DNA from: FEN-1297 sp964530445 | Lineage (GTDB): Bacteria; Bacteroidota; Ignavibacteria; Ignavibacteriales; Ignavibacteriaceae | Direction of reading: 5' to 3' | DNA: 20,757 bases | Assembly: GCA_964530445.1 (NCBI GenBank) | Contig: CAZHBJ010000045.1 | Coordinates: forward strand, 1 to 20,757 | Part shown: positions 6,828 to 15,087 of the stretch, piece after piece | How positions within the stretch are numbered: position 1 is the first letter of the stretch | Layout of the letters: the number at the start of each line of letters is the position of its first letter | The notes under the pieces: model-generated | Told to the model about the DNA's origin: nothing | What the model saw: only the letters and a program-made list of their open reading frames with translations | Database searches by the model: none | Position numbers and translations under genes: made by a program

Positions 6828-8954
6828 ATGCATAAATATTTTCTATTCATAATACTTCTTCTTTATTTTACTCCGAACATTTATTCTCAAAAAAATGGCG
6901 AGATATTTCTTTCAGATAATAAAATTAGCAATGTAAAAGGAAATGGAACATTAAATATTTCGGGAAACTGGAAGTTTCATTGGGGAGACAATTTAAAATG
7001 GAAATTACCTACTTACAACGACAGTTCCTGGCAAATTAGGAATACTTCGATATCTCAAGATAGTATATCATCTGAACAAAATATAGGTATATGCTGGTTT
7101 CTACTAAAAATCAAAACCGATTCTACATTATTCGGAAAAAACCTTGCTTTACTTATCAGGCAAAGAGGAGCTTCCGAAATTTATCTAGACGGTAAACTTG
7201 TGCATAAGTTCGGCAAAGTTGGTAATTCCCCTGCTGATGAAGTGGCGTTTAATCCGGCTAATACACCCATAGGTATACATTTTGATTCAACTAAGATGCA
7301 TTTACTTGCAATAAGATATTCTTACATGCATGTAAATAATTTATACAGAAGATTCGGCAGGATTGCAAATAACGCCGGTATAAATATATCTATAGGTATG
7401 TTAGATCTTTCTGTATATAATCATGATGAAACTTTAAGATTGAATGCAGCCACAAACCTTTCGTTGTTTGGTATCGTAATTTCACTAGCATTGCTTCATC
7501 TACTGCTGTACTTTTTCTACCGTGATAGAATTGATAATTTATATTACAGCATTTTTTCATTTTCAATCGCTTCTAATTTTTTCCTCGGCTTTTTGATAAT
7601 GAATTCTCATAACCCGGTTACTATGATAATATTTTCTCTTTTTACTATTATATCGCTGGTTTTTATATTTCTATTTTTCCTCGCATTTATCTACAAGATC
7701 TATTATAAACGGATTCCGAAATTATTCCGTGTATTTGTAATATACGGTTTTTTTGTGCTTATAACGCCTGTAAGCAATAATTTTTTAGGTGGAAATATTT
7801 CGCGTATTTTGATATACGGTTTTGCAATATTAACATTGCTTGAAGGTTTTAGGGTTTTGGCTTTAGCCCTTGTAAAGAAAGTTCAAGGTATCTGGATAAT
7901 AGGTATCGGCGGAATAACATTCATTTTGGTGCTGCTGTTCAGTTTCGTTTTATCAATATTAAAATTACAAAATATAATGTCCGATAACTTAATGACTATT
8001 ATAATTTATCTGGGCATTGTAAGTATGCCTGTATTTATGTCGATTTATCTTGCTAGAGATTTTGCCAACACAAATAAAAATCTCTCGGAAAAATTAAATG
8101 AGGTTGAAGAACTTTCTAAAAAATCAATCGAGCATGAGAAAAAAGAAGCGGAATTAAAAATAGAAAGTGAAAAGAAGAAAGCGCAATTAAGAGAAGCCGA
8201 GCTTCTGGCAAAAGCTCTTGAAGCAGAAAATGAACGTAAAGCAAAGGAACTTGAAGAAGCGAGAAATATCCAGTTATCGATGCTGCCGAAGAAATTACCG
8301 GTACTGGATCATCTTGATATTGCGGTTTATATGCAGACTGCAACCGAGGTCGGCGGTGATTATTATGATTTTTCATTAAATGATGAAGGAACTCTAACAA
8401 CTGTTCTTGGCGATGCAACGGGGCACGGAGTTAAAGCAGGCGTAATGGTAACAGCAATTAAAAGCATGTTTATTTCCACTTCCGACAATAAAAAAATTCC
8501 TGTGATGTTTCAGCATTTCTCAAAATCATTGCGTGAATTGAACATGGAATATATGTACATGTGCCTGGCGGTATTAAAAATAAACGGTTATAATTTAAAA
8601 ATAGCCAGCGCCGGAATTCCTCCCATACTATTATATAGAAATAATAATGATTCTATAGAATATATTACATTAAAAGGTCTGCCTTTAGGATCAAAAACTG
8701 ATTATCCTTATGAAGAGAGGGAAATGAATTTGTTTCCTGGGGATACAATAATAATGATGAGCGACGGGTATCCCGAGTTATTTAATGATCATGAAGAAAT
8801 GTTCGGCTATGATAATATCCTTCGTTTTGCAAAAAAAATAATTAATTATAAACCGGAAGAAATAATAACATCACTTAAAAAATCAATTGATGAGTGGCGG
8901 AATAATATTCCAGTCCGCGATGATATTACATTTATCGTAATAAAGGTTAAATAG
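6828..8954 (+). CDS. 7TM receptor-like protein serine phosphatase (SpoIIE/RsbU-type PP2C)
   Basis: A 708-aa membrane signalling phosphatase. Residues 1-20 are a signal peptide (ending IYS, then Gln). Residues about 40-185 form an extracytoplasmic jelly-roll-like domain with a GNWKFHWGDN start, resembling sugar-binding domains of 7TMR-DISM receptors. Residues about 207-415 hold seven hydrophobic segments. Residues about 418-485 form a highly charged coiled coil, and 490-708 are the PP2C_SpoIIE domain. The metal-binding acidic residues are in place: D511 and D514 (EVGGDYYDF), D529 (GDATGHG), D646 (MSDGYPE) and D698/D699 (RDDITF). The family dephosphorylates STAS-type anti-anti-sigma proteins or similar targets in response to a signal. 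No STAS protein or anti-sigma kinase gene is in the window, so the partner is unknown. No Shine-Dalgarno is visible. Confidence 0.9.
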   Translation: MHKYFLFIILLLYFTPNIYSQKNGEIFLSDNKISNVKGNGTLNISGNWKFHWGDNLKWKLPTYNDSSWQIRNTSISQDSISSEQNIGICWFLLKIKTDSTLFGKNLALLIRQRGASEIYLDGKLVHKFGKVGNSPADEVAFNPANTPIGIHFDSTKMHLLAIRYSYMHVNNLYRRFGRIANNAGINISIGMLDLSVYNHDETLRLNAATNLSLFGIVISLALLHLLLYFFYRDRIDNLYYSIFSFSIASNFFLGFLIMNSHNPVTMIIFSLFTIISLVFIFLFFLAFIYKIYYKRIPKLFRVFVIYGFFVLITPVSNNFLGGNISRILIYGFAILTLLEGFRVLALALVKKVQGIWIIGIGGITFILVLLFSFVLSILKLQNIMSDNLMTIIIYLGIVSMPVFMSIYLARDFANTNKNLSEKLNEVEELSKKSIEHEKKEAELKIESEKKKAQLREAELLAKALEAENERKAKELEEARNIQLSMLPKKLPVLDHLDIAVYMQTATEVGGDYYDFSLNDEGTLTTVLGDATGHGVKAGVMVTAIKSMFISTSDNKKIPVMFQHFSKSLRELNMEYMYMCLAVLKINGYNLKIASAGIPPILLYRNNNDSIEYITLKGLPLGSKTDYPYEEREMNLFPGDTIIMMSDGYPELFNDHEEMFGYDNILRFAKKIINYKPEEIITSLKKSIDEWRNNIPVRDDITFIVIKVK

Positions 8955-9032
8955 AAAAAATTAATTTTAGCTAATATGATATTTTAAAACACAATAATTT
9001 TTATTCTCAAGCTCAAAACATTAAAAAAAATT

Positions 9033-11006
9033 TTACCAGCCGTAATTAATATCAAACTTTTCTTTTCTTTCCGGATGATGAAGTTCGGAAATTAAAGACA
9101 GCTTATCAATATTTACCGGGTACATTTTTTCTCCCCGGCAATTTCCATTTGCAGGCTCGCCTGTATTTTCACAAAGTTCAATAAAACTAATTGAAGAAGG
9201 CTTTTTAAAGTCTGTATAACTAAATCCTTTTATATCTTTTGAAATACCGGACATCATATTGCCCCATATGGGTGCACAGGCTGTTCCGCCGTATTGAAAT
9301 CCGCCGTGTAATTTTCTTATAGGATTATCAAATCCTATCCAGATTGCTGTTGAAAGCTCGGGATTATAACCTACAAACCAGGCATCCGTATAATTTTGAG
9401 TAGTACCGGTTTTGCCTGCTGCAACACCTTTATAAAATCTTCTTATTGAAGAAGCTGTTCCGTTATTAACTACGGTTTGTAATGCTGTAGTAATTAAAAA
9501 AGCAGTTGCCGAATCAATTACCGTTTTATTTTTGGCAAATCTGCTGTATAATATCTTCCCGTTTTTATCTTCGATTTTAAGAATTGAAAAAGGTTCCGCA
9601 TAAACACCTCCATCTGCAAATACCGCATAAGAAGAAGCCATTTCAAGCGGGGTTACTTCGCTTGTCCCTAAAGCGATTGAGGGATAATTTTTAATATTTG
9701 ATTTTATACCGAGCTTATGTGCAAAAGCAGCTACTGAATCCGGCGTAGTTAAATTTAAAATTGCATAAGCAGCCGAGAGATTTATCGAATGTTGAAGGGC
9801 AGCCTCCATAGAAATAGGTGACTGAGTATAATCGTTATCATCATTTTGGGGGCGCCACTCATCAGCACTGCCTGAATCATAAACCACAGGTTTATTTAGT
9901 AACGGTTCACCTAAAGTGTAACCTTTCTCCAAAAGGTCTGCATATAAGAAAGGCTTAAAGGAAGATCCCGGCTGGCGGTGAATCTGAACAGTTCTATTTA
10001 ATCCCCTCGGATTAGAGTCTGGGTTTCCGCCGATCATTGCTTTAATCATCCCTGTACCAGGCTGAACAGATACAAGTCCTATTTGTGCATCCTTCATGGA
10101 TTTAGGAAATCGGTTCCATTGTTTGCTTACCGCGGTTTCAGCGGCTTTCTGCATTTGGTAATTAAGAGTAGTTGTAATTTTTAATTCATCTTTATCAAGA
10201 TTAATTCCTTTTCTATTAAGTATTGCACCTGCTTCTCTCCTAACATATTCAAGAAAAAATTTTCCGAACGAATCATCAATTTTTAAATCCAAAGGTAATT
10301 TTTTCAGCTTTTTATATTCGCGTTTATTTATTTTTCCTACTTCAACCAGGTTATGCAGTACAATATTTCTTCTTGCCAACATTTTACCCGGATGCTTAAC
10401 CGGATCGTAACCGTTTGGGGACTGCAGAAGCCCTACCAGCGCTGCACTTTCCGGCAACGATAAATGATCGGGAGTTTTATTATAATATTCTTCGGATGCA
10501 GCCCAAATGCCGTAAGCTCCATGGCCAAAATAAACAGTATTGAGATACATCAATAGAATTTCATTCTTCGTGAATTTCTTTTCCAGTTTTCTGGCCAGAT
10601 CAATTTCTTCAATTTTCCTCGAAATAGTTCTTTCATTAGTTAAAAATAAATTACGTGCAAGCTGCATGGTTATTGTGCTGCCGCCTTCAAGCCGGCCGGT
10701 AAGCGTTTTAAATATTCCTCTGATTATTCCTTTAACCGATACGCCGTCGTGATGATAAAAATTTCTGTCTTCTGTAGCCAATAAATTCCAAATAACATAC
10801 TTTGAAACGTTGTTAATGCTTTTTATATCTACTCTATTCTTTTCGCCGTAATATCCTATTAAATAATTGTCTGATGTAACAGCATAAGATGCGCAAGGGA
10901 TGTCTATAGGCGGAAGGTCTTGTGAAAATACATTAATACCGGAGATGAATAAAATTATAAGTATAAATATCGGCTTATATTGAAAAGACAAATTTATATC
11001 CCACAT
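9033..11006 (-). CDS. Bifunctional class A penicillin-binding protein (GT51 glycosyltransferase / transpeptidase)
   Basis: A 657-aa enzyme that polymerises lipid II and cross-links peptidoglycan in the periplasm. The GT51 domain (about 55-230) has ATEDRNFYHHDG with catalytic Glu79, GGSTITMQLARN (108-119) and a conserved MYLNTVYFGHGAYGI block. The transpeptidase domain (about 300-600) has SxxK at 348-351 (GSSFKPF), SxN at 407-409 (HSINL) and KTGT at 532-535. The N-terminus is a hydrophobic segment (11-28) that ends in NVFS followed by Gln, looking like a cleavable signal peptide rather than the usual uncleaved anchor. A short C-terminal tail carries two Cys (CENTGEPANGNC). The gene is convergent with the receptor phosphatase (78 bp apart) and divergent from the HTH gene. 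The start is an ATG with no clear Shine-Dalgarno. Confidence 0.94.
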   Translation of the reverse strand: MWDINLSFQYKPIFILIILFISGINVFSQDLPPIDIPCASYAVTSDNYLIGYYGEKNRVDIKSINNVSKYVIWNLLATEDRNFYHHDGVSVKGIIRGIFKTLTGRLEGGSTITMQLARNLFLTNERTISRKIEEIDLARKLEKKFTKNEILLMYLNTVYFGHGAYGIWAASEEYYNKTPDHLSLPESAALVGLLQSPNGYDPVKHPGKMLARRNIVLHNLVEVGKINKREYKKLKKLPLDLKIDDSFGKFFLEYVRREAGAILNRKGINLDKDELKITTTLNYQMQKAAETAVSKQWNRFPKSMKDAQIGLVSVQPGTGMIKAMIGGNPDSNPRGLNRTVQIHRQPGSSFKPFLYADLLEKGYTLGEPLLNKPVVYDSGSADEWRPQNDDNDYTQSPISMEAALQHSINLSAAYAILNLTTPDSVAAFAHKLGIKSNIKNYPSIALGTSEVTPLEMASSYAVFADGGVYAEPFSILKIEDKNGKILYSRFAKNKTVIDSATAFLITTALQTVVNNGTASSIRRFYKGVAAGKTGTTQNYTDAWFVGYNPELSTAIWIGFDNPIRKLHGGFQYGGTACAPIWGNMMSGISKDIKGFSYTDFKKPSSISFIELCENTGEPANGNCRGEKMYPVNIDKLSLISELHHPERKEKFDINYGW

Positions 11007-11256
11007 GAAAAATGAATTTAAAAATCGGAAATTAAAATAAGTAATTAATTTTATTATTTAAGTGATAAATTTAAACGAACATTAAAGTAGAATAAAACCG
11101 TTTTTGACTGATAATTATTTTTGAAATGAAATTCTCTTATTTGAAATTATGAAAAAAAAATAATAAAAGGTTTAACATATTGATAAAAAAGATTATTTTA
11201 ATAAACAGATTTTATGGACTTTGATTACTTTTAGGGTAAATAACAGGGTAGCCATA

Positions 11257-11472
11257 ATGAAAGAATTTTTTAGCGTAATAGAGGTTGCCAAATTATTAAA
11301 ATTAAGCCGCTCGTCTATTCTTTATTATATAAAGGCGGGAAAATTGAAAGCAACCCGTGTGGGGAAGATTTATATTATCTCACAAGAAGACTTCGGCGAA
11401 TTCTTGCAAGAGCATAAATCTAAAAAGAAAAAGAAGAAGTATAAAGAGGCTACATTTGATTTTAAGGGGTAA
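11257..11472 (+). CDS. Small excisionase/MerR-like helix-turn-helix DNA-binding protein
   Basis: A 71-aa protein with a single HTH_17-type domain (residues about 4-48): FFSVIEVAKLLKLSRSS, then YYIKAGKLKATRVG and the wing KIYIISQEDFGEFL. The tail is very basic (KSKKKKKKYKE) and probably adds nonspecific DNA affinity. I start at ATG 11257; an upstream in-frame TTG at 11221 would add 12 residues with no homology value. Family members include phage excisionases and small transcription factors; no integrase, recombinase or att-like repeat is nearby, so a host regulator is more likely. It lies between the divergent penicillin-binding protein gene and the housekeeping sigma gene; the target is unknown. 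Confidence 0.8.
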   Translation: MKEFFSVIEVAKLLKLSRSSILYYIKAGKLKATRVGKIYIISQEDFGEFLQEHKSKKKKKKYKEATFDFKG

Positions 11473-11823
11473 ATATAATTTTAATAAAAACTCCTAGGAT
11501 CTTATTTTCTTATCAATTGATGAAAAAATCCAAAATTTATAAATTTATTAATTTTATGCGGAACTTTTATCGAATAAAGTAATCTAACTAGATGAATGTC
11601 ATGAGGATTTGAAGGTGTTTTGATGGTGATATTAAGCACACATAATAAATAATTTTACAAGCAAAGGTAAAAGTATTTAAAAATTTAACTTGTTATATAT
11701 AAATGCGTTAAGTATTTATATTAATGTAAAGTGTAAAACGAAATAAATAGAAAGCTTTTTTATAATACGGATTTTTTTAGCTTTATTGCGAATTGAGAGA
11801 AATATTTAATAGTAGTTCTATTT

Positions 11824-11860
11824 TTGCCTTACTTTTCTTCCATAAAATTATATATATTTG
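11824..11860 (+). promoter_or_regulatory. Candidate promoter of the sigma factor gene
   Basis: TTGCCT at 11824-11829 lies 18 nt before TTATAT (11848-11853), a sigma70-like arrangement. Overlapping it, TATATTTG at 11853-11860 matches the Bacteroidetes -7 consensus TAnnTTTG, but no TTTG lies at the proper -33 distance. The region is 78-114 nt before the start codon. This is only a pattern match in A/T-rich DNA. Confidence 0.25.
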
Positions 11861-11923
11861 CCATTTGGAAATTTTCAAAGAATCAGAGGACATTCTTTAA
11901 TTTAAATAATTAAAATAACATTT

Positions 11924-11928
11924 AGGAG
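11924..11928 (+). promoter_or_regulatory. Shine-Dalgarno AGGAG supporting the TTG start of the sigma factor
   Basis: AGGAG is 9 nt upstream of TTG 11938. It and the conserved N-terminal block (KITKQFTNRES) support a TTG start. Confidence 0.7.
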
Positions 11929-11937
11929 CTGGGTAAA

Positions 11938-12795
11938 TTGAAAATAACAAAGCAATTCACCAACCGTGAAAGTAAGTCTTTAGATCAGTATTTATTGGAA
12001 ATTGGGAAAGTTGATTTAATAACCCCGGAACAGGAAATAGAATTAGCGAAAAGAATAAAGAAAGGTGACAGACTAGCCCTTGAAGCCTTAACTAAGGCAA
12101 ATTTACGCTTTGTAGTAAGCGTCGCAAAACAATTTCAAAACCAGGGATTATCTCTCGGCGATTTAATTAACGAGGGAAATTTAGGCTTAATTAAAGCAGC
12201 GGAAAGATTTGATGAAACCAGGGGATTTAAGTTTATTTCCTATGCAGTTTGGTGGATTCGGCAATCAATAATGCAAGCAATTGCAGAGCAATCAAGAATG
12301 GTAAGATTGCCGTTAAACCGGGTAGGCACATTAAACAAACTGGGTAAAGCTTACTCAAAATTGGAACAGGAATATGAAAGAAAACCGAGTGCCTCAGAAC
12401 TTGCGCAAGAACTCGATATGAAAACCGATGAAGTAAGTGATACTCTCCAATTATACGGCAGACATGTTTCGATGGATGCACCTTTTTCAGGTGATGATGA
12501 TAAGAACAGCTTAATTGATGTTCTGCCTAATGATCAGCAGCCTGCACCGGATGTTAAATTAATGCAGGAATCTCTTAAAGCTGAAGTGGAAAGTGTTCTT
12601 TCGACTTTAAGTGAACGGGAAGCAAGCGTTTTAAGGTTGTATTTCGGAATTAACAGCGAACATTCCGCAACACTTGAAGAAATCGGTGAACGTTTTAACT
12701 TAACCAGAGAGCGTGTAAGACAAATTAAGGAAAAAGCTCTTCGTTCTTTAAGACATCCTTCCAGAAGCCAAAATTTAAAAACTTACTTAGGTTAG
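11938..12795 (+). CDS. rpoD: Primary (housekeeping) RNA polymerase sigma factor, RpoD/SigA family
   Basis: A 285-aa sigma70 factor of the short Bacteroidetes/Ignavibacteria type without region 1.1. Region 1.2 (about 14-45, SLDQYLLEIGKVDLITPEQE) is followed by region 2 (about 48-120) with NLRFVVSVAKQFQNQGLSLG and the DNA-melting block RGFKFISYAVWWIRQSI. Region 3 covers about 125-205 (VRLPLNRVGTLNKL). Region 4 (about 220-275) has LSEREASVLRLYFG and the -35-binding helix-turn-helix LTRERVRQIKEKALRSLRH. It directs core RNA polymerase to most promoters. It starts with TTG behind AGGAG. It appears monocistronic, with a strong hairpin 12 nt after the stop. Confidence 0.96.
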   Translation: MKITKQFTNRESKSLDQYLLEIGKVDLITPEQEIELAKRIKKGDRLALEALTKANLRFVVSVAKQFQNQGLSLGDLINEGNLGLIKAAERFDETRGFKFISYAVWWIRQSIMQAIAEQSRMVRLPLNRVGTLNKLGKAYSKLEQEYERKPSASELAQELDMKTDEVSDTLQLYGRHVSMDAPFSGDDDKNSLIDVLPNDQQPAPDVKLMQESLKAEVESVLSTLSEREASVLRLYFGINSEHSATLEEIGERFNLTRERVRQIKEKALRSLRHPSRSQNLKTYLG

Positions 12796-12807
12796 TTTTC
12801 CAATCAA

Positions 12808-12838
12808 ACCGTTCCATCTTTAATTAAGATGGAACGGT
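12808..12838. terminator. Hairpin terminator between convergent genes
   Basis: A perfect 13-bp stem, ACCGTTCCATCTT (12808-12820) with AAGATGGAACGGT (12826-12838), has a TAATT loop. It lies between the sigma factor stop and the stop of the minus-strand gene (25 bp beyond), so it could serve both. The T-run is poor on both sides. Confidence 0.75.
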
Positions 12839-12862
12839 ACATTATTATATATCTGTTAAAAT

Positions 12863-13585
12863 TTATTTGGAAAGCTTTTCAATACTGTCCTGATCAAGAC
12901 CGTGTTCTTTAAATAACTCAAAATATTTTTTTATCACATCTTTTTTAATTTCATCAAGAGACAAAACAAAATCCTTAAGTGCAATATTTCCGCCGTAATT
13001 AAAATAGTAATCCGTTAATTTTTCCATATATTCTTTTGTAAGATCCGAGATAGTGGAAAATACCCTGAATGTATTATCGTCTAAAGTATAAAGATTTTTT
13101 TCTTCATCCGGCCGTATAACTTCTTCATCATTTAAAATAGAATAATCATCAACCTTGTCTTCAATTTCTTTAAGTACTGCCCAATTTGTAGCTAATTGAA
13201 ATATGGAATCAAGTATTTCCGAAAGTTTTTTCTCCCGTTCCGAAATTTCCGAAAGCCTTGTTTCATCTTTTATAATTGTGCCGCGTGTTTCAATTTCCAG
13301 TTTATCTAGTAAGGTTAATAAATTGCCCCGATCTCCTGAATTATGTGCAATAGTTCTGAATTTAGCTATAATTTTATCGTTAAAAGTAATTTCGGAATCC
13401 GAGAAAATTCCGTTCTCTTCAAGTAAGTCTAAAAAATACTTGCATTTATCAGGGTAGCGTTTTTCGAGATATTCCCTTGTGTAATTAAAATTATTAAATC
13501 TCTCTGACGGTTCGTCTATCATGCTTGCAAGATAGGATTTTATCTTTAGAAGAGTAAGAAATAAATTTTTTTTATCCGCTCCCAT
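12863..13585 (-). CDS. Hypothetical cytoplasmic protein (240 aa)
   Basis: I do not recognise this family. The protein has no signal peptide or membrane segment, is acidic and Glu/Lys/Asp-rich, and looks mostly helical, with a predicted coiled-coil-prone stretch around residues 100-150 (TRLSEISEREKKLSEILDS). A notable local motif is KFRTIAHNSGDRGNLL (about 75-90). It contains a single Cys. The start is well supported: GGGGTGAC at 13588-13595 on the minus strand, immediately upstream of the ATG. It is divergent from the lytic transglycosylase gene (199 bp apart) and convergent with the sigma factor gene. Context gives no clear role. Confidence 0.75.
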   Translation of the reverse strand: MGADKKNLFLTLLKIKSYLASMIDEPSERFNNFNYTREYLEKRYPDKCKYFLDLLEENGIFSDSEITFNDKIIAKFRTIAHNSGDRGNLLTLLDKLEIETRGTIIKDETRLSEISEREKKLSEILDSIFQLATNWAVLKEIEDKVDDYSILNDEEVIRPDEEKNLYTLDDNTFRVFSTISDLTKEYMEKLTDYYFNYGGNIALKDFVLSLDEIKKDVIKKYFELFKEHGLDQDSIEKLSK

Positions 13586-13784
13586 TTGTCACCCCGTTTT
13601 TAGAAAGCAAATTTTTATTAATTAAATTTATATAAAAAGAATAGATATAACAATAGTCATTTATTTTTAGGTTTAAATCGTAATTTTAAATGGTAAACTT
13701 TGTCATTCTATTTCTTAAAGGTTTACTAACTCAAGCTTTGAAATTATTTTTTTATATTTCATTATACAATACAAAAGGTTTTTA

Positions 13785-14741
13785 ATGGGAAACGAACAGG
13801 GAAAGAAAAAAATATTAAATTCAAATTACACTTATTTCTTAATAGGCTTTACTATAGGAATGCTGATTCTTATAGTTTACGGCACATATAAAACAAATCA
13901 AAACCGCACAGATCCCCCGGAGATTAAAAAAGTAGTATTACCGGAAATACCTGACAGTTTGAACTTTGCGGGTGAACAGGTGCCGATGTACAACTTTGAA
14001 GTTAAAGAAAGAGTTGAAAGAGAATTTTTAGTTAATACATACTGGTATGCTTCTACGATTCTTGCATTAAAAAGGGCAAATAGATGGTTTCCTGTTATTG
14101 AACCTATTTTAAAAAAATATAATATCCCCGATGATTTTAAATATGTTCCGGTAGTAGAAAGTAATTTTACAAATGTTGTTTCGCCGGCCGGAGCAACAGG
14201 TTACTGGCAATTTACCAAAAGTGTTGCAAAAAAATTCGGATTGGAAGTTAACAGCCAGGTGGACGAAAGATACAATGTTAAGAAATCCACTGAAGCTGCA
14301 TGTAAATATTTTTTAGCGGCATATAATGAATTTAATAACTGGACATTGGCTGCAGCAGCTTTTAATATGGGCTCTAACGGTCTTGAAGATCAACTGGAGA
14401 AACAAAAAGCAAAAAATTATTATAATCTTGTTCTTAGTGATGAAACATCAAGGTACATTCCCAGAATCATAGCTTTTAAGCAAATACTAACACATCCTGC
14501 AAAGTACGGCTTTAATTTGAAACACGACGAGCTATATAAACCGCTTAAAACATTTGATTTAGAAGTAAACACCTCTGTAAAAGATTGGGCCGATTTTGCA
14601 CTCAGCAAAGGAATAAATTATAAAATACTAAAATATTATAATCCCTGGCTCAGAGATACTTCGTTAAAAAATAGAAATAATAAAACCTATACAATTGAAA
14701 TACCGGAAAAGGGCAGTATTGAAATAGTTAAAGATGAATAA
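13785..14741 (+). CDS. Membrane-anchored lytic transglycosylase (SLT domain, MltD-like)
   Basis: A 318-aa enzyme that cleaves the MurNAc-GlcNAc bond in peptidoglycan. After a short cytoplasmic N-terminus, a transmembrane anchor spans about 16-35. The SLT/GH23 domain (about 90-235) has the catalytic Glu125 in VVESNF, then SPAGATGYWQF (133-143) and AAFNMGSNGL (191-200, equivalent to the family AYNxG). The C-terminal 60 residues (WADFALSKGINYKILKYYNP) resemble a degenerate LysM-like or MltD tail and may bind glycan. A weak AAAAGG precedes the ATG. The window also holds a class A penicillin-binding protein, so both synthesis and cleavage of peptidoglycan are represented nearby, though not in one operon. 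Confidence 0.9.
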   Translation: MGNEQGKKKILNSNYTYFLIGFTIGMLILIVYGTYKTNQNRTDPPEIKKVVLPEIPDSLNFAGEQVPMYNFEVKERVEREFLVNTYWYASTILALKRANRWFPVIEPILKKYNIPDDFKYVPVVESNFTNVVSPAGATGYWQFTKSVAKKFGLEVNSQVDERYNVKKSTEAACKYFLAAYNEFNNWTLAAAAFNMGSNGLEDQLEKQKAKNYYNLVLSDETSRYIPRIIAFKQILTHPAKYGFNLKHDELYKPLKTFDLEVNTSVKDWADFALSKGINYKILKYYNPWLRDTSLKNRNNKTYTIEIPEKGSIEIVKDE

Positions 14742-14935
14742 GTTTTAATTGTCAACCTACAATTTATAACCGGTCATTTCAAAAATCTGATAATCTATCG
14801 GAAATTTGAATATCAGCCGGACCCTAAAGAATAAAATAGAAATCTCTTTTTAAATATTCTTGCCTATATAAACAATATTTCGATCGAATATTTTTTCGAT
14901 AGAAACTAAAATAAAACGGTACAATAATTGTTCGT

Positions 14936-14965
14936 ACTCTAATTAATCTATCAATTAGAGTTTTT
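14936..14965 (+). terminator. Rho-independent terminator
   Basis: A 9-bp stem, ACTCTAATT (14936-14944) with AATTAGAGT (14953-14961), has an 8-nt loop and is followed by a T-run (14961-14965). It separates the lytic transglycosylase transcript from the serpin operon. Confidence 0.7.
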
Positions 14966-15076
14966 CCCATGAATTTATTCTTATTATAACACCGGAATGT
15001 AAATCAAGATTTACCGTCTGTTCAAAAATTCATTGGAATAATTAATATGTGATTATAATAAACTTTTTTTATAAGC

Positions 15077-15081
15077 GGGAG
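15077..15081 (+). promoter_or_regulatory. Shine-Dalgarno GGGAG of the serpin gene
   Basis: GGGAG is 6 nt before ATG 15088 and decides that start over an upstream in-frame codon at 15049. Confidence 0.65.
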
Positions 15082-15087
15082 TATTTA

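Larger units (their letters stand above)
11473..11937. other. Intergenic region upstream of the primary sigma factor gene, 465 bp
   Basis: No ORF of significant length or recognisable RNA gene is present. A short perfect palindrome, ATCAATTGAT, flanked by a T-rich left and an A-rich right side (about 11505-11526) could form a weak bidirectional terminator after the HTH gene. Most of the rest is A/T-rich. The sigma factor promoter is expected near the right end. Such a long leader could hide a regulatory RNA, but I see no strong stem. Confidence 0.5.
14742..15087. other. Intergenic region between lytic transglycosylase and serpin genes, 346 bp
   Basis: No credible ORF is present. It holds a terminator-like hairpin (14936-14965) and a near-palindrome with a TTCGATCGAA core (about 14874-14892). 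The hairpin is 194 nt past the upstream stop, leaving room for a long 3' UTR or a small RNA. The serpin operon promoter should lie between the hairpin and 15088. Confidence 0.55.

Noticed and set aside
8955..9032. Shared terminator between the receptor phosphatase and PBP genes
   Set aside because: Only short A/T palindromes such as TTAGCTAA are present; no stem strong enough to call.
11221..11472. Prophage or integrative element remnant around the excisionase-like gene
   Set aside because: No integrase, phage genes, att repeats or tRNA are present and the flanking genes are core functions with similar composition.
6828..12795. A partner-switching regulatory module joining the SpoIIE-type phosphatase with the sigma factor
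   Set aside because: The sigma factor is the housekeeping type, not a stress sigma, and two unrelated genes, one on the opposite strand, lie between them; no anti-sigma or STAS gene is present.
14794..14903. Inverted pair TCTATCGG-AAA and TTTCGATAGA as a regulatory stem
   Set aside because: Arms of about 10 bp with a mismatch and a spacer of about 90 bp in A/T-rich DNA are within chance expectation.
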